From NCBI GenBank assembly GCA_009859145.1, contig VRVR01000002.1, forward strand, positions 434,001 to 498,000: a stretch of 64,000 bases of DNA, written 5' to 3'. Origin of the DNA: Andalucia godoyi. Taxonomy: Eukaryota; Discoba; Jakobea; Jakobida; Andaluciidae. Each line of letters opens with the position of its first letter. The stretch's first letter is position 1. Below are positions 11,882 through 20,317 of the stretch, piece by piece. Made by a program: the position numbers and the translations under genes. A model generated the notes under the pieces. It saw only the letters and a list, made by a program, of their open reading frames with translations. It had not been told where the DNA came from and did no database searches.

Positions 11882-12205
11882 GAAACCACGAAAACAAGGA
11901 CACCTGTCTTCAACACAACGTTTCTTCGCCCATCTCCAAGTTCCAGAGAGCCTCTGCTGTTGCCTTGGCGAGGGCGTCTGCAATACATTTGGTAAGGTCC
12001 CCAGGGATTCATAGCAGGACAGAACAATTCGCGGAGCAGCAACTGCAACTGCGCTGGCAGACGGCAAGTCCGGACTGTCGACGGCACTTGCTCCGTAACC
12101 TTTGTCGATACCATCTCTAGTGCTCAACATAGATCGGACTGAATCATCGCAAACACATTAACCCAGCAGTCGGAACAGATCCCTCACTGCAATTTGCAAG
12201 AATGA

Positions 12206-12580
12206 ACTCAGCCCCTATTCGACCAGGCACAGACCTCGTTCAGCTGGGAAGCAGCTTCCCCTCAAAGCGTGCGGTGCTTGTATCCTCCATCCGACGATCC
12301 ATCGAGAAGCGGTTCAGGGCACTTCGAGCCTATCGACGAGTACTGCACGACCAAGAAGTGCTGCGCATGCGGAGGCTCGAGAGTCCGGCACTGCACCGTG
12401 AGCGTTTTCGTGTCCCCGGGGGGTTGAGACACCGTGCCACAGAGAACTGTCCATCTAACCACCGCTGCGTGGGCCGCGATGAGCATTCGTGAGTCCAGTC
12501 GCGGTTTCTTGTATCGGAATCCATCGGGGTATTCCCAGTGCAAGCGAGTTGGAGTCTCTCGCGTAGGGGACTCATGAAAA
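12206..12580 (+). pseudogene. Degraded TnpB/Fanzor-like C-terminal zinc-ribbon relic
   Basis: Seen: one frame (12206-12427) reads DEYCTTKKCCACGG at 12338-12379. This resembles the E-x-x-T-S/T-K-x-C-x-x-C-G start of the TnpB/Fanzor RuvC-III zinc ribbon. The frame stops at TGA 12425-12427. The same frame then continues with AAMSIRE (12473-12493), which resembles the N-A-A-x-N-I-R motif that closes these proteins. A neighbouring frame carries ENCPSNHRCVGRD (12442-12480), which looks like the second cysteine pair plus the R-D residues. One stop and at least two frame shifts are therefore needed. No intact RuvC-I or RuvC-II motif is visible upstream. Inference: a dead fragment of a transposon-encoded RNA-guided nuclease relative. 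The match is short, so chance similarity is possible. Confidence 0.4.
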
Positions 12581-12808
12581 TCATTATAATGACTGCGGAA
12601 CACACGACGGAAATGGAAAATTTGCGCGATGGCCAATTTGAGTCTGTCAGTACGAAGAGCCTGCAGGTTTTTTGGACGAGTATTTTTATAATCTTTAATA
12701 TTGTAAATTTCGAAGAGATTATCAGAGATTTCTTTGTTTCTTCATATTTCTTTGATTGATTATATATCAAATTGGACCTTTCACACGACGTATTTATTCG
12801 GATACGTA

Positions 12809-15800
12809 ATGAGCAAGGTGACACATCGGTTCATTTTAGATTCTGATTCTGATTCGAAGTCAGAGATAGAGATAGGGATAGAGATAAAGTCACAGTCAGA
12901 TGGTGATTATGACAGTGATGAGCGGTCCGTCACCCAACAGGAGGACATGGAGGGCCGGAAAGGATCGCAGTTGCACGGCGACAGTGGGACTGAAGAGGAT
13001 TCGATAGACGTGGAATTCTCGGATGTGGAAAGTGAGCAGATCAGAAACGTTTTGGAAACCGAAGAGAATCCGGGCAGTCGGAAGAATTGGAAAAAAGGAA
13101 CAGGAGGAGCAGAGGAAGAGGAAGAACGGTTCAGATCACACGTGATGACGAAAGCAGATGCTCTTCGGTTTCGGAAAAGACTCCGAATTTCTGCTGCCTG
13201 CATTTCTGAAATCCAAATGACTGTTAGAAATCGCTTTTTGATGGATATTCACGATTACCATGACCAGTATTTGGAGAACGACGAGGATCTGGAACTGGGG
13301 CTGCTTGACTTCGATACTGAAGATGCTGCCAAAGCGCCCACAGCCGTCAGAACACAACTTCGGTGGGAAATCATTTCAGAGGCGTTTTCATATGAGACCA
13401 CAAGGGACACGATCGAAGAGCTGATACGAGAGGACCAAGCTGAGCAAAAGAGGAGGAGTAGATTGCCGAGCAATGTTTCAGGGACGCCGGCTTTGGGCTC
13501 GAATCCGAATTCGAAGTATTTGAAACAGCCGGACACTGCAGGAGACGAAGAACTCGGTTTTGGGAACGGAGTGGCATCTCCTCCACGGACCTCGGACCTG
13601 CCTGTCCAAATGCCGGGGAGTCCAGGGGTGCGGGTCTCTGAGTCGGAGAACGATGCGGAGTTTCGCTCCACAAGGAAGAAGAAGCGAATTGCGCCGCAGG
13701 TTCTGCGCGACTCTGATTTTTCTGATTCTTCTGACTATGGAAGTGACGCAAATGGTGTTTTCGGTGAATATGACGTGGATGCGAATGCGGATGCACGCGC
13801 GAGTCAAGCTGCTGCCTTTCGAGCACAAGTGCTTCAAACAGCACTCCACATCCAGTCTTCAGATCTGCAGTCTCTTATTGACCGCCTGAAGCAGTTTCCA
13901 GGGGAGAAGCCACCGGCAATGTCAGATGATACTTGGAAAAATCAGTTTGTTGTGTATGGAACACGGCTTGTCAAAGGCAGAGGTGTCCTTCCGAATTTTG
14001 CGGATCTTGTGAAGCACGACCGCGAGCAGTTGGCAAAGCTTGTTGGACAAGTGGTAGACACAGTATCCTCGTCGCGACTGTCGAGAAACGTGCAGGAAGC
14101 CGTTCGGTCTCTGTGGAAAGGAGTAGATCCTCGAATTCATCTGCTTGCAGTCCACACGGTTCTGATGGAATGCAGCGAGTCCAAGGATTACAGAATTTTC
14201 CAGAGTCATGCAACTCGGAATGTTCCCACACCGAAGATCGATCCACCCGGCAGCACAGCCGTTTCCGCCAGCAATTCTAAACTGGACATCGAGGCAACGC
14301 CGGTAGAAGAAGTAGAAGAGGGAGGAGAAACCGATGAATCAGACAATGATTCCATCGTAAATGGGTTTGTCGATGACTCGGAGCTGGAGGAGCGCTCCGA
14401 GAGAACCGTCGAAGCTTGGGATGCGCTTCGGCTTGCTTCCGAAGAAGGGTTGTTTGGGCCGAGAAGACAAGCCTTGTACACGAACTCCTCCACGGTTACT
14501 CCTGTCGGACCTGGTGTTCCCGTTAAAATTGCATATCGCAAAAGAGGTACTCCCCGCGAGGCAACGATTGCAAGCGGAGAGATGCGCCGAGATTCTCAAC
14601 TTCCAGTTCAGACTCCTGCTCCATTCATCTTGAATTTGCCTTCTGAAGGAATCGATAAACGTATTCCCTACGTTATAATTGACAGCGATGACAGCGATGA
14701 CGGCGATGACGGCAATTGTGGCGGTGATGGCGATGATGGAGAGAGGGAAGAAGAAGCGGAAGACGTTGTTGATGATGCCAATGACGACAGTGACGACGAC
14801 GACTTCAGACCTGTGCTTCGAAAGACATGGACATCCGCAGGCAGTACATACTTGTCAGGAAACGACAGCGACGTAGAAGTGATATCAAGTAATTCAAATG
14901 CCAGAAAACGCGGTATTTCGGAATTGGGGCGTGCCCAGGAACAGACTGTGCAGCCGGCATTAAAATTGCTGAAATTGGCAGGGAATCGCGGTGCTGCCGC
15001 TGCTGCTCTTGAAGCCTCCAGGGAAACCAGAGAAGAGGAGGAGGATATTCTTCCCAGACCGGTGAAAGGGAAGAGGATCACCCGGAGGACCCTTGACGAT
15101 TCAGAAAATGACGCAACCGGAAGCGATGTTTCGAGTTATGAAGAGGATTTGGAGCTCGGCGCGGAGGAGGAGAGCGACAGCGGAGGCCTTGGTGCTGTTG
15201 CAACACGCTCCACTTCGAGAACAAGAAGTAATCCGCGAATTGGTGATGGGCATTTGATCAAGGCGATTCCTGGTCGATTTCCTTCCGCTCCGTTGTTTTG
15301 GTTCCCGAATTTGCTGTCTGCCACTTCCTTGACTTCTGAAGAGAAATCGCAGCTTTCGGCGGATGGCTTTCGACCATTTGCCCCCGACGTGGTGGCATTG
15401 AGGGCGCACGAGCTCCCTCGTGGTCCACATTGTGACGCTCTGGACAGATTCTTGTTAAAGCTGTCCGGACCAGAAGATGTCGTAGGCGTCGCGTCTATAG
15501 TTCCACGCTGCAACCTTGATTTCGACAACACGCGAGCTCCTTTCTTATCTTCGTACAGCATGAGAGGCATCGCCTCAGAATCGGCTCCGAGTCACAGAAT
15601 GGTTCACAAGAACTTCGCGGGGACCTTGGAGCGAAAAACCATACGCTTTGTCAGAAGCCCTAACATCCCAGCCAGTGTATGGAAGCATCGGTTTTTTAGG
15701 AAAGAGATGGCATTCCAGACGCAGCGACTGTGTTCTGGGGGAAAGCAGCGCCGTCCGAAAAGACAGAGTGACGCCGAAAACAGTTATCGGATTAAAATTG

Positions 15801-18322
15801 AGGAGAAGTTCAAGGAACACGAGAAGCGCGTCCGAGAAGCAGAATCCAAATCCGATCTGGAAACACGGAATCAGCTGAAAGCGCTTGTGGATATCTTTGG
15901 AGACATGTCGGAAGAGTGTTTTCGAGGTGCTGCCCTTCCTCATTCTGTTGCAAGCAAGTTGTATAATCATCAACTAGATGGGATCCGATTCCTCTTTCAA
16001 AATCTTTGCATCAAGACTGAACACGGCTGCATTCTTGCACATGCCATGGGACTTGGAAAGACGATCCAGATCGCCGTGTTTTGCTGCTTGTTTACGAACC
16101 TTTATCGCAGGACCCAATTCAAAGATTCGAAGCGGGCGTCACTTGCATTGGATCGTGATCCTGCGTATTTTGTTGTTGTTCCTGCGTCAACCGTTGAGAA
16201 TTGGTCTCGCGAGCTCACGCGTTGGTGCAGGACATTTTTTTCTGCTGCCGGGGCTGTTGGAAAGCTTCCGAGTGTGGTTGATTTTCGGAATCTTCCAACT
16301 CGTGACCGTCTTCAGGCAGTTCGAATGTGGGCACAACAGAGCGGCGGGTTTTTGATCTGTACATACGCCCTCTACCGACAGATGTTTAACAAGGAAGGAG
16401 AGCCGGACGTTACGGGTCAGTTGATTGTCAAGCACGCAGATCTTGTTGTATTGGATGAAGGACATCAGTTGAAGAATCAAGACAGCAAGAACAGATTGAC
16501 TCTTGCCACGATTAAGACGTCCCGCAAGGTCATTCTCACAGGATACCCTCTGCAAAACAAGATTGACGAATACTGGACAATGATTGACTTTGTGGCACCC
16601 ACCATGCTCGGAAGCTATGGCGATTTCTCTGCTAGGTTTGGGAAATCAATCACGTTCGGCATGCAGCAGCGATCCGGTGCACCTGCGCGGAGAGATGCCG
16701 TCAAGAAGCTCCGGTTTCTGCAGACGTTGCTGTATGCCACAGTGCAGCGCCGGGATCAGTCTGTTTTTCAGTCTTCGGAATTGCAGATGCCGAGCAAGAC
16801 CGAGTTTTTATGTCGCTTGTACTTGTCAAAGTTGCAAGCGAGTATGTATTCTATGATTGCCGCCGGTGCAGCAGCGGATTCTGCGGAGGATGCCTCCAGT
16901 CGCAGCAAGTTGCTTCCTCTGCATGGCACGCTTCTTCTCGTTAGTATTCACCCTGTGTACGCTTTGGTGCGAATGAAACACGTAGCTGCGCAACAACCGC
17001 AGTTGCAAAGAGGAAAGGCTGACAAGCGGAATGCTGATGATGCTGCAGACTCGGATGAAGACAATGTTTCGGTGGTGGAAACGAGAGAATTGCCTTGGCT
17101 TGCGTCCTTCTTCAATTCTATCAAGGACCATCTATTGGATTTGGAGAACGGGCAGAAGGCATCGCTCCAGGAGCTGTGGAGCGCTGTCGATGAGCGCACC
17201 CACAAGTTTGCCGTAGGCTCTCGTTTTGAAGAGTACAACTTCGACGAGGATTTGCTAGGGCTGTACAAGATACAGTGCGCACTCTCCATTGTCAGACAAG
17301 CAAAGGTTTCAAAAGACAAGGTGCTTATTTTTTCGCAGTATCATCACTCTCTGGAGGTGATTGCGGATGCGCTCGTTGAACTTGGATGGAGACGTGGAAC
17401 TGAGTTCGTAGTGTGTACAGGATCGACTCCTTCCACTGAACGAGATAAGATCGTGACTTCCTTCAATTCGGATTCGAAGATGCGAGTGTTTCTCGGCACA
17501 GTGAAAGCGATGGGTATAGGCGTGAATTTGCAGGCAGCAAACCGTGTTGTCTTGTTGGATCTTTCTCACAACCCGATGTACGACAATCAGGCGATGTGTC
17601 GGGCGTATCGTATTGGTCAGAAGAAGGCCTGTTTCGTCTACATGTTTGTTGCCAAAGGGACGACAGACGAATACACCACAAACAGACATGCCATGAAGCG
17701 CCTCATGACGGACGCTGTCGTGGATCACAAGCACAACAAATCGACCTTTGAGGAGTACAAGACAGAGAAAATCAGCAGCATAGACAGTCGGTACATCCTC
17801 GGGGATGAGAAACAGGAGAAAATGTCTCCTGAGAGGATCCAAGACGCTCAGCGACTGGTGAGTCGTGATCGGTTCATGGAGAGTTTGTGGGGTGATCTGA
17901 AGGATAAGGTCTGCGAGATTTCAGACTACGATTCATTGTTGTGCGATGAGCAACTGGAGGACATTCAAGAAAGTGAGCAGCAAGAAGTCGCGCAGCAGTA
18001 CGACGAGATGGTTGGTGCTATTCCAATCCGTCCTGCACCTTCAGTTCTTGCATCAATGCAAGCAATGTCACAGATGCCTCATCCTGCTGTTTCCGAGCAT
18101 CAGCGCGCCTCGGCGGCTGCACAGTATGCAGCGATGGCGGCAGCTGCTGCAGGAGGGCGCCTTGCAGCAGCAGCTCCTCCACGACCTCTGGCTGGCGGAG
18201 TTGCTCATCATGCGGTATCACACCGCGAGATTGCTCCTGTGAATCGCATGGCCACTGCTCCGTTCCCGGGGTTTGGGGGTCTGCCTCCTCCACCCGGTCC
18301 TTCTCCCGTGCGTAGAGCCTGA
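12809..18322 (+). CDS. ATRX/ARIP4-type SNF2 family chromatin remodelling ATPase
   Basis: 1837 residues. The frame is open from a TTG at 12734; the first ATG is 12809. Residues 1-900 are long acidic, Ser/Asp/Glu-rich and mostly disordered, with several short DDSD-type runs that could bind SUMO or chromatin proteins. The SNF2 helicase core follows: motif I HAMGLGKTIQIAVF (Lys1084), motif II DEGHQLKN (Asp1216), motif III LTGYPLQN, then the C-terminal lobe with GVNLQAANRVVLLDLSHNP and the RAYRIGQ arginine finger (Arg1601). The DEGH form of motif II is typical of the ATRX/RAD54L2 branch. The last 300 residues are Ala/Pro/Gln-rich. I see no ADD zinc finger. Role: ATP-driven nucleosome or DNA translocation in the nucleus. 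The next gene downstream is a histone deacetylase. Confidence 0.9.
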   Translation: MSKVTHRFILDSDSDSKSEIEIGIEIKSQSDGDYDSDERSVTQQEDMEGRKGSQLHGDSGTEEDSIDVEFSDVESEQIRNVLETEENPGSRKNWKKGTGGAEEEEERFRSHVMTKADALRFRKRLRISAACISEIQMTVRNRFLMDIHDYHDQYLENDEDLELGLLDFDTEDAAKAPTAVRTQLRWEIISEAFSYETTRDTIEELIREDQAEQKRRSRLPSNVSGTPALGSNPNSKYLKQPDTAGDEELGFGNGVASPPRTSDLPVQMPGSPGVRVSESENDAEFRSTRKKKRIAPQVLRDSDFSDSSDYGSDANGVFGEYDVDANADARASQAAAFRAQVLQTALHIQSSDLQSLIDRLKQFPGEKPPAMSDDTWKNQFVVYGTRLVKGRGVLPNFADLVKHDREQLAKLVGQVVDTVSSSRLSRNVQEAVRSLWKGVDPRIHLLAVHTVLMECSESKDYRIFQSHATRNVPTPKIDPPGSTAVSASNSKLDIEATPVEEVEEGGETDESDNDSIVNGFVDDSELEERSERTVEAWDALRLASEEGLFGPRRQALYTNSSTVTPVGPGVPVKIAYRKRGTPREATIASGEMRRDSQLPVQTPAPFILNLPSEGIDKRIPYVIIDSDDSDDGDDGNCGGDGDDGEREEEAEDVVDDANDDSDDDDFRPVLRKTWTSAGSTYLSGNDSDVEVISSNSNARKRGISELGRAQEQTVQPALKLLKLAGNRGAAAAALEASRETREEEEDILPRPVKGKRITRRTLDDSENDATGSDVSSYEEDLELGAEEESDSGGLGAVATRSTSRTRSNPRIGDGHLIKAIPGRFPSAPLFWFPNLLSATSLTSEEKSQLSADGFRPFAPDVVALRAHELPRGPHCDALDRFLLKLSGPEDVVGVASIVPRCNLDFDNTRAPFLSSYSMRGIASESAPSHRMVHKNFAGTLERKTIRFVRSPNIPASVWKHRFFRKEMAFQTQRLCSGGKQRRPKRQSDAENSYRIKIEEKFKEHEKRVREAESKSDLETRNQLKALVDIFGDMSEECFRGAALPHSVASKLYNHQLDGIRFLFQNLCIKTEHGCILAHAMGLGKTIQIAVFCCLFTNLYRRTQFKDSKRASLALDRDPAYFVVVPASTVENWSRELTRWCRTFFSAAGAVGKLPSVVDFRNLPTRDRLQAVRMWAQQSGGFLICTYALYRQMFNKEGEPDVTGQLIVKHADLVVLDEGHQLKNQDSKNRLTLATIKTSRKVILTGYPLQNKIDEYWTMIDFVAPTMLGSYGDFSARFGKSITFGMQQRSGAPARRDAVKKLRFLQTLLYATVQRRDQSVFQSSELQMPSKTEFLCRLYLSKLQASMYSMIAAGAAADSAEDASSRSKLLPLHGTLLLVSIHPVYALVRMKHVAAQQPQLQRGKADKRNADDAADSDEDNVSVVETRELPWLASFFNSIKDHLLDLENGQKASLQELWSAVDERTHKFAVGSRFEEYNFDEDLLGLYKIQCALSIVRQAKVSKDKVLIFSQYHHSLEVIADALVELGWRRGTEFVVCTGSTPSTERDKIVTSFNSDSKMRVFLGTVKAMGIGVNLQAANRVVLLDLSHNPMYDNQAMCRAYRIGQKKACFVYMFVAKGTTDEYTTNRHAMKRLMTDAVVDHKHNKSTFEEYKTEKISSIDSRYILGDEKQEKMSPERIQDAQRLVSRDRFMESLWGDLKDKVCEISDYDSLLCDEQLEDIQESEQQEVAQQYDEMVGAIPIRPAPSVLASMQAMSQMPHPAVSEHQRASAAAQYAAMAAAAAGGRLAAAAPPRPLAGGVAHHAVSHREIAPVNRMATAPFPGFGGLPPPPGPSPVRRA

Positions 18323-18578
18323 AGGCCAACATCAACAAGGTAAAAAGGGGTTTTCCCCTCCTGCCACCCGGTGCTTGAACAGTCGTAGTGCGGAAAACTG
18401 CGGGCTCGAAAAAACGAATTTCCGCGCCGTTTTTCTTAAATTGAGGGATTCTTTATTTAAAATGAATTATTTTGATTTTTGGGAAACAAAAAATCGAGTC
18501 AAATTCAAAGAACGCTTATTATCACAAGCAGCAGTGGCGCTGGTTGTCGGCTTGCGCGGAGTTGACGTGTTTGAATAT

Positions 18579-19947
18579 ATGAAGCTTCCATACTGTGTAT
18601 TGTTTAGAAGGAGTTATCACCGCCTTCCAGTCTTTTTCGCCCCAATCTACACGATCGAAATGCCTGCTGGACATCGTTTTCCTATGAGCGTATGCCTTTT
18701 TTGAATGCGTTTTCCCGTTCGTCCTCCCGTCGGCCAATGTCATATTGGCGTGTTTACAGAGTCTCTAATTTTCATTCGAGCTGTTGTTCTGCACTATCCA
18801 TGAGAAACGACAGAAGTATGAATTGTTGAGTCAGGAGCTGAAGAGGCGCGGTGTCGACCGGTACGCAAACTTCATCCAACCTGTTCCAGTTCCGCCAAAG
18901 CTTGTCATGCTGGCACATTCTGCTGATTATTTACATCGCTATCTTTCGTCTGGATTGTCAAAAAAGCATCTCACACAGCTCGGTCTTCCTTGGTCTCCTC
19001 GCCTTGCGGTTCGTGCGCTGCATATTTGCGGGGGAACCGTAGCGGCCACGAAATACGTCTTGGACCGCCTCGGGACGGAGAACAACGTAGCTGCCAATCT
19101 TGGCGGCGGCTCTCATCATTCAAAGTACAACCAGCCTTCTGGGTTTTGTTCATTCAACGACATTGCGGTCGCGACGCGGTACGCCCTTTCTCCTTTGAGA
19201 AGAGCCCTGGATCTTCAACCTTCTCTTTCGTGTATACCTCGACCAGCAGGTGGTGCCACGGGATCGGAAGCTGTTGGGAACCAGGAAGAGGACGCCGCAA
19301 TGGACGGCGTAATGCCAGCGGTCGAGCTTGTGCATCCGACTTGCGAAGCGCCGTTGGTCGAACAGATCGAAGCGCAGTATGTTCAACACATGAATTCGGT
19401 TTCAAAGGAGTTTGGTTTCCAGTTTCGCGGGATACCGGAAGTTTCCCCTCCGAAGCATTTTGCGGAACGTGTGTTGATCATTGATCTTGACGTTCACCAA
19501 GGTGATGGGACAGCGTTGATTCTGCGACACGAACCTCGCGCGTTTACACTCTCAGTTCATGCAGCTCGGTGTTTTCCATTCAGAAAAGCACGTTCTTCGA
19601 TGGATGTAGAATTAGAAGACGGGACGACGGATGCACCGTTTCTGGACGCTTGTGACCGTGCGATTCAAAAAGCTCTTGAAATTCATCGACCGCAACTCGT
19701 GATTTTCCAAGCAGGCGTTGATCCACTCGTAGGAGATTCTTTGGGTCGTTTGGCCATTTCTAGAGAAGGTCTTCAGAAGAGAAACGAGCTCGTCTTTCAA
19801 AGATGTTGGGAGTTCGACAAGCGAACTGGAATCGTCGTGACCATGGGTGGTGGTTATCACCGGCCTCTTGATGCATCCATTGCTGCACACGCAGACGTCT
19901 ACATGTCTGCCGCATTTGCTGCATCGCAATCCGATACCGTCTACTAG
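18579..19947 (+). CDS. Histone deacetylase family protein, class IV/bacterial-like
   Basis: Two exons: 18579-18689 and 18814-19947, joined by a 124-base phase-0 intron with donor GTATGC. Splicing yields GHRFPMSKYELL across the junction, a family hallmark, which fixes the intron. The product is about 414 residues. The downstream open frame alone begins at TTG 18784 and lacks the N-terminus. Active-site elements: LGGGSHHSKYNQPSGFCSFND (His-His pair), IDLDVHQGDGTA (zinc ligands Asp and His), AGVDPLVGDSLG (third Asp) and the GGGY tyrosine near the end. The DVHQGDGT form and the GHRFPM start resemble HDAC11 and bacterial deacetylases. The insert at about residues 165-205 is unusual. An alternative in-frame ATG lies at 18462; the basic N-terminus could be a mitochondrial signal. 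Substrate unknown. Confidence 0.85.
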
Positions 19948-20317
19948 CGCGCTTCGTCCTTACTGACTTGCTCCGGCCCCCGACACGTTTGCACACTCGT
20001 TTGGCATGTCAGGTGACTGTAGTCCATCTTGAGAGGATGAGCACGGAAAATGAAAAAAGTCTACCGCCACCGACTGTAAAATAAATAAAAGCGTCCTGGT
20101 GAAACGTTCCCATTCAACCAAAAACCACAAAAGAAAAAACATACCGGATTTTCTTTCCTTTCCTTTTTGTTTTACTTTACGTTTGTTTATATTTGTTATT
20201 GGTATTATTATTATCATCAGCATCATTATTACAAAATTGCGTTGAAAAAGAACGCAAGACAGAACGCTATTGACCTACTTGGAGTCCCTTTCTGTTTTGT
20301 TTTGTGGTGGTCGAGAT
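19948..20317. other. Intergenic, HDAC 3' flank and IFT139 promoter
   Basis: 370 bases. It includes an AATAAATAAAAG stretch (about 20081-20092) that could serve as a polyadenylation signal, then a T/TTA-rich leader up to the IFT139 start. No gene seen. Confidence 0.6.

Larger units (their letters stand above)
11750..12808. other. 1.06 kb intergenic region with degraded coding-like sequence
   Basis: Between the carrier stop and the SNF2 start. It contains the carrier 3' UTR, an ACA trinucleotide repeat (11850-11881), a non-repetitive stretch (11890-12600) with no intact gene, the zinc-ribbon relic listed separately, and an AT-rich leader (12660-12808) before the SNF2 gene. The reading frames here are short and interrupted. 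Confidence 0.55.

Noticed and set aside
11257-12120. 287-codon plus-strand frame
   Set aside because: The first part is a shifted frame of the mitochondrial carrier and the rest is repeat and non-coding.
12809-18322. ATRX-type ADD zinc finger
   Set aside because: No cysteine-rich region is present in the N-terminal half.
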